Source: AC-51 sp036265325 (GTDB taxonomy: Bacteria > Actinomycetota > UBA4738 > HRBIN12). Taken from it: DNA of 55,895 nucleotides. Positions 8,841 through 16,206 of this stretch are shown piece by piece; the stretch's first letter is position 1, and every line of letters begins with the position of its first letter. Location: NCBI GenBank assembly GCA_036265325.1, contig DATAPH010000085.1, forward strand, positions 1-55,895, given 5' to 3'. Below the pieces are notes generated by a model. The model made no database searches and was not told the origin of the DNA. It was given only the letters and a program-made list of their open reading frames with translations. A program made the position numbers and the translations under genes.

Positions 8841-9485
8841 TCAGCTCTGGCCGAGGATCTTCGCCTTCTGCGCCTGAAACTCCGCCTCGGTGAGGACGCC
8901 GTCGGAGCGGAGCTTCGCGAGCCGCTCGAGCTCGGTTGTCGCGCTCGGCGCCGAGGGCGGGCTCGACGCCACGGGCGGCGGCGGCGCGGCGGTCTGGTCG
9001 CCCTGGTACATCCGCTTCTTGTTCATCTCGCCCTGGTGGTAGATCGTCTTCTGAACCTCTTCGGGGTGACGGATGTCGTCGAACGAGTTGGTTCCGAACT
9101 CCGACGCCGATGAGATCCGCAGCGTGCCGGCGCCGACGATCCGGTCGAAGATGCCCTGCTCGAACCGCACGTCGTTGATCGCCTCGAGCGGGATCTCCAT
9201 CGAGCGCTTCGCGATCCAACCCTGCCGGTGGATCACGCGCTCGCTCGTCACGGCGAAGTTCGACGTCAGCCAGCGGATCAACCGCGGGATCGGGAAGAGG
9301 AGCATCGCCGCGATCCAGATCGCGGGCCACAGCCACCACGGGCCGCCGAGCCAGCTGGCGAGGAACCCGGCCGCGATCGTCACAACGATCGTGTAGAGGG
9401 CCGGCAGGAAGAGTTGGACAGGGTGCGGCCGAAGGTCGAGGACGAGGGTCTCGCCTTCGATCAGCAGGTTCCTCGGAAACGGCAT
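8841..9485 (-). CDS. PH domain (YdbS-like) membrane protein with SHOCT tail
   Basis: The 214-residue protein has two adjacent membrane helices (about 28-45 and 49-68), then a bacterial PH-like domain (about 75-150, with FAVTSERVIHRQGW and the EIPLEAINDVRFEQ strand). A Pro/Ala-rich linker is followed by a SHOCT motif at the end (LERLAKLRSDGVLTEAEF). PH-SHOCT proteins are common in Actinobacteria; SHOCT is a short oligomerisation or binding module and the cellular role is unknown. TAGCGT (9492-9497) sits 6 nt before the ATG, indicating a leaderless transcript. The glyoxalase-like gene follows after 26 nt. Confidence 0.85.
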   Translation of the reverse strand: MPFPRNLLIEGETLVLDLRPHPVQLFLPALYTIVVTIAAGFLASWLGGPWWLWPAIWIAAMLLFPIPRLIRWLTSNFAVTSERVIHRQGWIAKRSMEIPLEAINDVRFEQGIFDRIVGAGTLRISSASEFGTNSFDDIRHPEEVQKTIYHQGEMNKKRMYQGDQTAAPPPPVASSPPSAPSATTELERLAKLRSDGVLTEAEFQAQKAKILGQS

Positions 9486-9534
9486 GGCGGGACGCTACCG
9501 CGGCACTCGGGCGCAGGCAATCCGGAGCGTCGCG

Positions 9535-10317
9535 TCAGGCCGACGGGCGGAGGTGCTCGACGTCGCCGAACGCGACGCGCGCCTCGCCGGTGTCGGTCGA
9601 TAGTTGCAACGAACCGAAGTCGTCGATGCCGACCGCTCGGCCGGTCGTCTCCTTGCCGTCGAGCGTTCGTGCCCGCACGACCTGACCGATCGTCGAAGAC
9701 ACCGGTAGCCATTCGTGCCGCACGCGTTCGGGCAGCGAGGCGTCGGCCGCGCCATACACCGATGCGAACCGCTTGAGGAACGCGATCAAGAGCTCGCGCT
9801 GGCCCGTGCGGTCGCCGATCGCACCCGCGCCCTCGATCTCCTTCGGCGCCTCGAGATTGATCCCCACGCCGACCACGACGTACCGGAGGTCGCCGTCCTC
9901 GACGCCGGACTCCAACAGGATCCCGCCGACCTTCGCACCGTCGAGCAGGATGTCGTTCGGCCACTTGCACGAGACCCGGCGGCCGGTCACGTCGCGGATC
10001 GCGTCGGCCATGCACGCGCCGGCGAGCAGCGACAGGAGGCCCGCTCGCGAGGGCGGGAGCGACGGCCTGAGCACCAGGGAGAAGAGCAGCGCTCGGTCGG
10101 GGACGTCGGTCCAGGTCCTGCCGACGCGCCCGTGGCCATCGGTCTGGTGCGCAGCCGATACCAGCGTCCACTCGGGGCTGTCCTCGCCGGCGAGCGCCAC
10201 CGCCAGCGCGTTGGTCGACCCGGTAACCTCCTCCGCACGCACGGGCGCCGCGATCGGGATCGCACCCAAGGCAGCGCGCAGGTCGTCGTCGGTCAGCACG
10301 TGGTCACCTAGTGGCAC
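9535..10317 (-). CDS. birA: Biotin-[acetyl-CoA-carboxylase] ligase
   Basis: The 260-residue protein is a biotin protein ligase without the N-terminal DNA-binding domain, so it should not act as a repressor. Visible motifs are the STN substrate start, the biotin-binding loop GHGRVGRTW (His in place of the more usual Arg), KWPNDILL, GGILLE and VGVGINLE, and a small C-terminal SH3-like domain. It makes biotinyl-AMP and attaches biotin to a Lys on carboxylase carrier domains. The gene is divergent from a biotin carboxylase/carrier protein with only 29 nt between the starts, which directly matches enzyme and substrate. A TATCGT box lies at 10336-10341, 18 nt upstream of the GTG start. Confidence 0.9.
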   Translation of the reverse strand: MPLGDHVLTDDDLRAALGAIPIAAPVRAEEVTGSTNALAVALAGEDSPEWTLVSAAHQTDGHGRVGRTWTDVPDRALLFSLVLRPSLPPSRAGLLSLLAGACMADAIRDVTGRRVSCKWPNDILLDGAKVGGILLESGVEDGDLRYVVVGVGINLEAPKEIEGAGAIGDRTGQRELLIAFLKRFASVYGAADASLPERVRHEWLPVSSTIGQVVRARTLDGKETTGRAVGIDDFGSLQLSTDTGEARVAFGDVEHLRPSA

Positions 10318-10334
10318 CGGGCGTCCATGGAAGG

Positions 10335-10341
10335 CACGATA
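10335..10341. promoter_or_regulatory. Shared -10 element between birA and carboxylase gene
   Basis: CACGATA gives CACGAT on the plus strand, 6 nt before the carboxylase GTG, and TATCGT on the minus strand facing birA. With only 29 nt between the two start codons, both -35 regions must lie inside the opposite coding sequence. Confidence 0.4.
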
Positions 10342-10346
10342 CGCGA

Positions 10347-12071
10347 GTGACGAAGCAGAAGCTCCTGATCGCGAACCGCGGAGAGATCGCCGTTCGGATC
10401 ATCCGTACCTGTCGCGAGATGGGTATCACCTCGGTCGCGATCTACTCCGACGCCGACCGGGACGCCCTGCACGTCGAGCTCGCGGACGAGGCCTACCGGG
10501 TCGGGCCGGCCCTCGCGACCGACTCCTACCTGTCGATCGGCGCCATCCTCGAGGCCGCGCGCAAGGCGAAGGTCACGCTGGTCCACCCCGGTTACGGGTT
10601 CCTTGCCGAGCGAGGACACTTCGCCCAAGCCGTCGACGAGGCGGGCTTCACGTTCGTCGGGCCGTCGGCCACCGCGATCGAACAGATGGGCGACAAGGCG
10701 GCGGCGCGGCGGATCGCCGACGCCGCAGGCATGCCGATCGTCCCGGGCACCCGAGACCCGGTCGACATCGACGCCGCGAAGCGGGAGGCGCCGCGCGTCG
10801 GCTATCCCCTGTTGGTCAAGGCCGCCTTCGGCGGCGGCGGCAAGGGCATGCACGTCGTGCGCGATGCGAAGCACCTCGAGGATTCGCTGAGGCGCGCGGC
10901 GCGCGAGGCGCAGTCCTACTTCGGCCGTCCCGAGGTCTTCCTCGAGCGCTACGTCGACCGGGCGCACCACATCGAGGCGCAAGTGATCGCCGACACGCAC
11001 GGCGAGGTCGTGTTCCTCGGAGAGCGCGACTGCTCGGTCCAGCGGCGCCACCAGAAGCTGATCGAGGAGACGCCGTCGCCACTGGTGGACGAGACGCTCC
11101 GCGAACGGTTCGCCGACGCGGCGATGGCGCTCGTACGCGAGGCCAACTACGTCAACGCCGGCACGATCGAGTGCATCCTGGACGAGGACGGCTCCTTCTA
11201 CTTCCTCGAGATGAACACCCGGCTTCAGGTGGAACACACCGTCACGGAGATGGTGACCGGCCTGGACATCGTCGCGCTGCAGATCGACGTCGCGCTCGGC
11301 GGCTCGCTCGCCGGGCTGGAGGTCGCGCCGCGCGGCCATGCCATCCAGTGCCGGATCAACGCGGAGGATCCCGGCCGCAATTTCCTGCCGGGACCCGGGC
11401 GGGTCACGCGATACGTGGAGCCCGGCGGACCGTTCGTGCGGGTCGACTCGGGCGTGACGGAAGGCCGCGAGATCCCGGGCGATTACGACTCGATGTTCGC
11501 GAAGCTGATCGTGGCCGGCGCTGACCGGGAACAGGCACGCCACCGGATGCTTCGCGCGCTCGGCGAATACGTGGTCGAAGGGGTCCCGACGACGATCCCC
11601 GTGGACCAGTGGATCCTCGAGACCGAGGCGTTCCGCGACTCGACGCACACCACGACGTGGCTCGAGAAGGCGCTCGCCGATGCACACCTGCCCGCGCAAG
11701 GCGACCTCTCGCAGGGAGTTGGCGCGCGCGCGACCCGGCCGCAGGACATCCTGGTCGAGGTCGACGGCCGCCGGATCCCGGTGCGCATCTTCGACGAGCG
11801 GCGCGAGGCCGCTCCGAAGGCTCCTAGCGGTCGCGGCGGCCATGAGGGCGAACACGTGCACGGCGAGATCCGCGCGCCGATGCAGGGCACGATCGTGAAG
11901 GTGCTCGTCGAGAAAGGTCAGTCGATCCGCGCCGGCGAGGTCGTCTGCATCCTCGAGGCGATGAAGATGGAGAACCACATCGCCTCGACGCGCGAGGGCG
12001 AGATCAGTGACCTGCCGATCCGCGCCGGCCAGGTCGTCGAGACGGGCGCGCTCCTCGCCGTGATCGACTAG
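10347..12071 (+). CDS. accA3-like: Acetyl-/propionyl-CoA carboxylase alpha subunit (biotin carboxylase-BCCP)
   Basis: The 574-residue protein combines a biotin carboxylase (about 1-450) with a biotin carrier domain at the end. KLLIANRGEIAVRI opens the pre-ATP-grasp domain, GGGGKGMH is the ATP-binding loop, and EMNTRLQVEH carries metal and bicarbonate residues. The carrier has EAMKMEN near residue 540, whose Lys takes the biotin. The fused layout is that of actinobacterial AccA/PccA alpha chains; the beta subunit is not in the window, so substrate choice is unknown. A methylmalonyl-CoA mutase gene 0.9 kb downstream favours a propionyl-CoA role. The GTG at 10347 matches the KQKLLIANRGE start; its stop interlocks with that of the next gene as CTAG. 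Confidence 0.9.
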   Translation: MTKQKLLIANRGEIAVRIIRTCREMGITSVAIYSDADRDALHVELADEAYRVGPALATDSYLSIGAILEAARKAKVTLVHPGYGFLAERGHFAQAVDEAGFTFVGPSATAIEQMGDKAAARRIADAAGMPIVPGTRDPVDIDAAKREAPRVGYPLLVKAAFGGGGKGMHVVRDAKHLEDSLRRAAREAQSYFGRPEVFLERYVDRAHHIEAQVIADTHGEVVFLGERDCSVQRRHQKLIEETPSPLVDETLRERFADAAMALVREANYVNAGTIECILDEDGSFYFLEMNTRLQVEHTVTEMVTGLDIVALQIDVALGGSLAGLEVAPRGHAIQCRINAEDPGRNFLPGPGRVTRYVEPGGPFVRVDSGVTEGREIPGDYDSMFAKLIVAGADREQARHRMLRALGEYVVEGVPTTIPVDQWILETEAFRDSTHTTTWLEKALADAHLPAQGDLSQGVGARATRPQDILVEVDGRRIPVRIFDERREAAPKAPSGRGGHEGEHVHGEIRAPMQGTIVKVLVEKGQSIRAGEVVCILEAMKMENHIASTREGEISDLPIRAGQVVETGALLAVID

Positions 12072-12754
12072 CCCGGCGGGCCCCACGAGTCGTGGCCGGT
12101 CATCCGGAACCCCGAATCGTGGATCTTGTAGCGGGCGTTCACCGAGATGAGCAGCGGCGTCATCTGCTCGGCGATGCGCGCCATCTGCAAGCCGCCGAGA
12201 TCGACCCAGCGCATACCGTCGATGCTGTCGGCGAGCGACCCGATCATCGCCTTCGCCTCGGCGTCCTCCCCCATCACGAACGTGTCCGAGTCGACGGGTC
12301 TGTCGAGCGCGCGCAGCACGCCGGCGCTCACCGTGTGGAATCCCGCGACCAATCGCGTGCCGTGCGGCAGGAGCGTCCTGACGAATTCCGCCGCCGATCC
12401 GTGCCAGGGATGAAGCGCGTGCGAGGGACGGCCGCCCACCGAGGCCATCAGCGGGCTCGTGCAGTCGCACACCACGATCTCGGGCGTGATGGCGGAGGCG
12501 ATCGACTCGTAGATCGCTGCAGCGCCTTGGAATGGCACGGTTACGACCACGACGGGCGCGGCGGCGGCTGCCGCTGGATTCTCGCCCCCATCGACCCGTG
12601 CGTCCGCACCGAGGATGCCCTTCGCTTCATCAGCCTTCGAAGCGGCTCGACCGGCGTCACGCGAGCCGATCGTGACGTGATGTCCCGCCTTCGCGAGACG
12701 CAGCGTCAGCCCGAACCCCTCCGCGCCCGTTCCGCCGATGATCGCGACGTCCAT
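12068..12754 (-). CDS. npdG: F420H2:NADP oxidoreductase
   Basis: The 228-residue protein begins MDVAIIGGTGAEGFGL, an NADP-binding turn of the NpdG/Fno family, and has SRDAGRAA after the second strand, where basic residues hold the NADP phosphate. VVVVTVPF and VVCDCTSPL mark later strands, and the His-rich VAGFHTVSAG loop near the middle is typical of the family. It moves hydride between F420 and NADP, so the organism should make coenzyme F420. TAGGCT (12762-12767) lies 7 nt upstream of the ATG at 12754. A longer in-frame extension was rejected because it covers the divergent promoter and the next gene's start. Confidence 0.85.
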   Translation of the reverse strand: MDVAIIGGTGAEGFGLTLRLAKAGHHVTIGSRDAGRAASKADEAKGILGADARVDGGENPAAAAAAPVVVVTVPFQGAAAIYESIASAITPEIVVCDCTSPLMASVGGRPSHALHPWHGSAAEFVRTLLPHGTRLVAGFHTVSAGVLRALDRPVDSDTFVMGEDAEAKAMIGSLADSIDGMRWVDLGGLQMARIAEQMTPLLISVNARYKIHDSGFRMTGHDSWGPPG

Positions 12755-12761
12755 CGGGCCG

Positions 12762-12778
12762 AGCCTAGCCGGTAGCCT
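12762..12778. promoter_or_regulatory. Divergent leaderless promoter pair
   Basis: AGCCTA at 12762-12767 is TAGGCT for npdG on the minus strand, 7 nt before its ATG. TAGCCT at 12773-12778 faces the plus strand, 8 nt before the GTG of the 55-residue protein. The two start codons are only 32 nt apart, so the two transcripts would begin almost back to back. Confidence 0.5.
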
Positions 12779-12786
12779 CCGGCATC

Positions 12787-12954
12787 GTGACCTCGGTGAC
12801 GGCGGTGATCGAGCTGCTCGTCGGCGCGGCATGCATCGCGATCGCTCTCCCGTGCTGGCGCCAGCGCTCGGCGGTGTTCCGCGTGATGGGCGTCGTCCTT
12901 GCGGTTGCAGGCATCACGGCCGTGGTGAACGCCATCGTGACCCTGGTCACGTAA
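12787..12954 (+). CDS. Small two-helix membrane protein (55 residues)
   Basis: This short gene encodes 55 residues: a first hydrophobic helix (about 5-22), a short basic turn containing CWRQRSAVFR, and a second hydrophobic helix (about 33-54) ending at LVT. A GTG start follows a TAGCCT box by 8 nt, the same spacing as at recognised genes in this window. The frame is open without rare interruptions between npdG and the mutase gene, and its stop lies 6 nt from the mutase stop. I do not recognise the family. The positive turn suggests that both ends are outside the cytoplasm. Function is unknown. Confidence 0.6.
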   Translation: MTSVTAVIELLVGAACIAIALPCWRQRSAVFRVMGVVLAVAGITAVVNAIVTLVT

Positions 12955-12960
12955 GGCGCC

Positions 12961-14538
12961 TCAGTACGACGGGTGGTACTCGCCGAACGCGCCGCGCAGC
13001 GCATTCGACACCTCGCCCAGCGTCGCCCGTGCCTTCAGCGCATCGCGCATCGGCGGCAAGAGGTTGTCCGTGCCGTCGGCAGTCGACCGTATCAGTGCGA
13101 GCGCGGCGTCTACCGCAGCCTGATCGCGGGAAGCGCGCAACTCCCGAACGCGCGCGATCTGCGCCGCGACCTCGTCCTCGCTGATTTGCTGGAGCTCCGG
13201 CTGCCGATCCTCCTCCGCTTGGAACCGGTTCATACCGACGACGACCCGGTCGCCCCGCTCGATCGCCTTCTGGATCAGGAACGCGGCCTCGTGGATCTCG
13301 TCCTGGTAGAAGCCCTGTTCGATCGCGGCGACCGCTCCTCCCAGACCGTCGACCTTCTCGATGTAGGCCGCGGCGAGTCGCTCGAGCTCGTCGGTCAGCG
13401 CCTCGACGTAGGACGAACCGCCGACCGGGTCGACGACCTCACCGACGCCGGTCTCGTACCCGATCACCTGCTGGGTCCGCAGCGCGATCTTGGCCGACGC
13501 CTCGGTCGGCAGCGCGAGCGCTTCGTCGTACGAGTTCGTGTGCAGCGACTGCGTCCCGCCGAGCACGGCCGACAACGCCTCGAGCGTCGTCCGCACGATG
13601 TTGTTCTCCGGCTGCTGCGCCGTGAGCGTCGCGCCGCCCGTCTGCGTGTGGAACCGCAGTATCAACGAGCGCTCGTCCTTCGCGCCGAACCGCTCACGCA
13701 TGATCCGCGCCCACAGGCGCCGCGCCGCGCGGAACTTCGCGATCTCCTCGAAGAAGTGCTGGTGGCACGCGAAGAAGAACGACAGCCGCGGTGCGAAGTC
13801 GTCGACCTCGAGACCCGCTTCGAGCGCGGCCTGCACGTACGCGATCCCGTCGGCCAGCGTGAACGCGATCTCTTGCGCGGCCGTCGCCCCCGCCTCGCGC
13901 ATGTGGTACCCGCTGATCGAGATGGTGTTCCACTTCGGGATCCGCTCGTTGCAGTACGCGAACAGATCCGTGATCAACCGCATCGACGGCGCCGGGGGGT
14001 AGATGTACGTGCCGCGCGCGGCGTACTCCTTGAGGATGTCGTTCTGGACCGTGCCGCTCAACGCCTCGGGCCCGACGCCTTGTTCCTCCGCGACGAGCTC
14101 GTAGAGCAGCAGCAGGATCGGCGCGGTCGCGTTGATCGTCATCGACGTCGACACGCGGTCGAGCGGGATCTCGGCGAAGAGCCGGCGCATGTCCTCGACC
14201 GAATCGATCGCGACACCGGTCTTGCCGACCTCCCCTTCCGCCCGCGGCGCGTCCGAGTCGTAGCCCATCTGCGTCGGGAGGTCGAACGCCGTCGACAACC
14301 CCGTCTGGCCGTGATCCAGCAGGTACCGGAACCGCCGGTTGGTGTCGGCAGCTGTTCCCATGCCTGCATACTGGCGCATCGTCCACAACCGGCTCCGATA
14401 CATCGTCGGATACGGCCCGCGCGTGAACGGGAACGAGCCCGGCTCGCCAAGCTGCGTGCTCGGATCGAACGCCGGATCGCGATCGTAGACGGGCCGGAGT
14501 TCGATCCCGGAGTCGGTCGCGTATGGGTCCTCGGTCAC
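12961..14538 (-). CDS. Methylmalonyl-CoA mutase, catalytic subunit (split form)
   Basis: The 525-residue protein is the TIM-barrel half of an adenosylcobalamin mutase and lacks the C-terminal B12 domain. RQYAG carries the Tyr, and YPPAPSMR the Arg, that select methylmalonyl-CoA; isobutyryl-CoA mutases have Phe and Gln there. The catalytic His is in SISGYHMREAG. The enzyme converts (R)-methylmalonyl-CoA to succinyl-CoA and must pair with a separate B12 protein; one is encoded 20 kb away at 34927-35337. TAGGCT lies 6 nt before the GTG start, pointing to a leaderless mRNA. The closest alternative, an IcmA-type subunit, is disfavoured by the Tyr/Arg pair. Confidence 0.9.
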   Translation of the reverse strand: MTEDPYATDSGIELRPVYDRDPAFDPSTQLGEPGSFPFTRGPYPTMYRSRLWTMRQYAGMGTAADTNRRFRYLLDHGQTGLSTAFDLPTQMGYDSDAPRAEGEVGKTGVAIDSVEDMRRLFAEIPLDRVSTSMTINATAPILLLLYELVAEEQGVGPEALSGTVQNDILKEYAARGTYIYPPAPSMRLITDLFAYCNERIPKWNTISISGYHMREAGATAAQEIAFTLADGIAYVQAALEAGLEVDDFAPRLSFFFACHQHFFEEIAKFRAARRLWARIMRERFGAKDERSLILRFHTQTGGATLTAQQPENNIVRTTLEALSAVLGGTQSLHTNSYDEALALPTEASAKIALRTQQVIGYETGVGEVVDPVGGSSYVEALTDELERLAAAYIEKVDGLGGAVAAIEQGFYQDEIHEAAFLIQKAIERGDRVVVGMNRFQAEEDRQPELQQISEDEVAAQIARVRELRASRDQAAVDAALALIRSTADGTDNLLPPMRDALKARATLGEVSNALRGAFGEYHPSY

Positions 14539-14544
14539 CCCTCG

Positions 14545-14583
14545 AGCCTAGCCGTTGGTCGCGCGAGCCGGCCCGAGTAGGGT
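14545..14583. promoter_or_regulatory. Divergent promoters of mutase and methyltransferase genes
   Basis: AGCCTA at 14545-14550 gives TAGGCT on the minus strand, 6 nt before the mutase GTG. TAGGGT at 14578-14583 is 6 nt before the methyltransferase ATG on the plus strand. The 51-nt spacer holds both putative start regions and no visible ribosome binding site for either gene. Confidence 0.5.
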
Positions 14584-14589
14584 GCGCCC

Positions 14590-15222
14590 ATGGACATCGT
14601 GAACCCGCAGGTTGAGCAGTACATGGCGTCGCTCCAGGCCCGTTACGACGAGCCGGTCTTGCTCGAGATGGAGAAGGAAGGCCACGAACGCAACTTCCCG
14701 ATCGTCGGTCGCAACGTCGGCGTCACGCTCGAGGTGCTCGCCCGCTCGATCAACGCGCGACGGGTGATGGAGCTCGGCAGCGGCTTCGGCTACAGCGCGT
14801 ACTGGTTCGGCCGAGCGGTTGGAGAGGGCGGCGAGGTGCACTGCACCGACGGTGACGCCGACAACGCCGCGAAGGCCGAGGATTACCTGACGCGTGCAGG
14901 CCTGTGGGATCGCGTGACGTATCACGTCGGAGACGCGGTCGAACAGATGGCGACCATCGCGGGTGAGTTCGACATCGTCTACGACGACATCGACAAGCAC
15001 GGCTATCCCGATGCCTGGCGAGCGGGGCGCGAGCAGATCCGTGTCGGCGGCCTCTACATCTGCGACAACGTGCTCTGGTCGGGGCGCGTCGTCGAGCCCG
15101 GCCCCGATCGGAACACAAGCGCGATCCTCGAGCACAACCAGCTGATCGCCGACGACGACCGATTCGTGAGCACCATCGTCCCGACCCGCGACGGCGTCTT
15201 CGTCGCCCTTCGGGTGGCGTGA
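14590..15222 (+). CDS. Class I SAM-dependent O-methyltransferase (family 3)
   Basis: The 210-residue protein matches the caffeoyl-CoA/catechol O-methyltransferase-like family. The SAM site is VMELGSGFGYSAYWF (about 57-71), followed by the acidic end of the second strand (CTDGD) and FDIVYDDIDKHGYPD, where the paired Asp residues normally bind the divalent metal. RVGGLYICDNVLW is the usual strand after the metal site. Its substrate cannot be inferred; bacterial members methylate small phenols or unknown metabolites. It is transcribed away from the mutase gene from a leaderless-type promoter and is separated from the sdh operon by 136 nt. Confidence 0.85.
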   Translation: MDIVNPQVEQYMASLQARYDEPVLLEMEKEGHERNFPIVGRNVGVTLEVLARSINARRVMELGSGFGYSAYWFGRAVGEGGEVHCTDGDADNAAKAEDYLTRAGLWDRVTYHVGDAVEQMATIAGEFDIVYDDIDKHGYPDAWRAGREQIRVGGLYICDNVLWSGRVVEPGPDRNTSAILEHNQLIADDDRFVSTIVPTRDGVFVALRVA

Positions 15223-15317
15223 CGCCCCGCCCCCGACAGCCTGAGGTTGGCCGTCCCGCAGTAGACTCCGCGCGGTTCGGTGGACGTACCGGCCACCTTC
15301 CCCGGGCCTTCCGGCGT

Positions 15318-15323
15318 TAGCCT
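15318..15323 (+). promoter_or_regulatory. Putative sdh operon -10 element and ribosome binding site
   Basis: TAGCCT lies 35 nt before the sdhC start. Unlike the leaderless genes, sdhC has a GAGGAG Shine-Dalgarno at 15345-15350, 8 nt before the GTG at 15359. That spacing decides against the in-frame GTG at 15350, which would overlap the ribosome binding site. Confidence 0.5.
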
Positions 15324-15358
15324 GGAAGGGCGATCGCGACCGACGAGGAGTGAAGCGC

Positions 15359-15760
15359 GTGGCAACGGTGCGGAAGAACAAGAGCGACTACGGCGGCCTC
15401 TATAAGGGCCATCCGGGCCAGTACTCATGGATCCTGCACCGCATCACCGGCGTCGCGATCATCTTGTTCCTCTTCATGCACGTCGTGGACACCGCCCTGA
15501 TCGGGTGGGGCCCCGAGGCCTATGACCGCGTGCTCCGCGCCTATCAGAACCCGATCGTCCATCTGCTCGAGCTCGGCCTCGTGATCGCCGTGCTGTACCA
15601 CTCGATCAACGGCTTCAAGATCACGCTCATCGACTTCTTCCCCAAGCTGGTCACCTACATCCGGGGTATCTCGCTCGCCTTCGCGGTCGTGTTCGCGCTC
15701 ACCGCGATCCCGACCACGGTGATCATGCTCAAGCAGACCTGGGACCTCTGGAAGGCGTGA
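15359..15760 (+). CDS. sdhC: Succinate dehydrogenase cytochrome b subunit
   Basis: The 133-residue protein has three membrane helices (about 28-48, 66-88, 103-125) and the SdhC signature SWILHRITGV, in which Ser and Arg line the quinone site. A His in each of the first two helices (LFMHVVD and VLYHSINGF) is positioned as a haem b ligand. It anchors the flavoprotein and iron-sulphur subunits to the membrane. It opens the sdhCDAB operon, with 2 nt to sdhD. A GTG at 15350 adds three residues but lacks a usable ribosome binding site. Confidence 0.9.
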   Translation: MATVRKNKSDYGGLYKGHPGQYSWILHRITGVAIILFLFMHVVDTALIGWGPEAYDRVLRAYQNPIVHLLELGLVIAVLYHSINGFKITLIDFFPKLVTYIRGISLAFAVVFALTAIPTTVIMLKQTWDLWKA

Positions 15761-15762
15761 CG

Positions 15763-16206
15763 ATGGCGACGACGACCACGCCCCGGCCAACGCAAAGCGA
15801 TCCCGACCCGCGTAACCGTCGCCTCGGCCGCGAACGCCCGATCGGCGGCGGCGAGCTCTGGCTCTGGTTGTTCATGCGGATCAGCGGCCTGCTGCTGATG
15901 GTGCTCGCACTCGGCCACCTCATCGTGATGCACCTGATGGGAACGGGCGCCGAGCGCATCAACTTCGGGTTCGTCGCCGTTCGGTGGGCGAGCCCGTTCT
16001 GGCGAACGTGGGACTGGATGCTGCTCATGCTCGCCCTCGTCCATGGGATCAACGGCCTGCGGAACATCACGCTCGACTACGTGCAACGCCCCGGCCTCCG
16101 TCTTGCGATCAACATGACCTCGTACGTGATCGGGTTCACGTTGATGGTCCTGGGAACCATCATCGTCGTGACGTTCGATCCGTCGAAGTGGCCGGGTGCC
16201 GTCTAG
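15763..16206 (+). CDS. sdhD: Succinate dehydrogenase membrane anchor subunit
   Basis: The 147-residue protein has a charged Pro-rich N terminus (about 1-25) and three helices (about 34-55, 75-97, 111-135). LWLWLFMRISGLLLM and the GHLIVMH histidines match SdhD of the actinobacterial type; ALVHGINGLRNITLDY in the second helix is the typical haem/quinone stretch. The ATG at 15763 is chosen over a GTG at 15757 because GGAAGG at 15750-15755 gives a 7-nt spacing. The TAG stop is immediately followed by the sdhA ATG. Confidence 0.9.
   Translation: MATTTTPRPTQSDPDPRNRRLGRERPIGGGELWLWLFMRISGLLLMVLALGHLIVMHLMGTGAERINFGFVAVRWASPFWRTWDWMLLMLALVHGINGLRNITLDYVQRPGLRLAINMTSYVIGFTLMVLGTIIVVTFDPSKWPGAV

Noticed and set aside
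12973..14580. Plus-strand frame of 535 codons opposite the mutase
   Set aside because: No recognisable domain and typical high-GC shadow composition; the mutase on the other strand has all catalytic residues.
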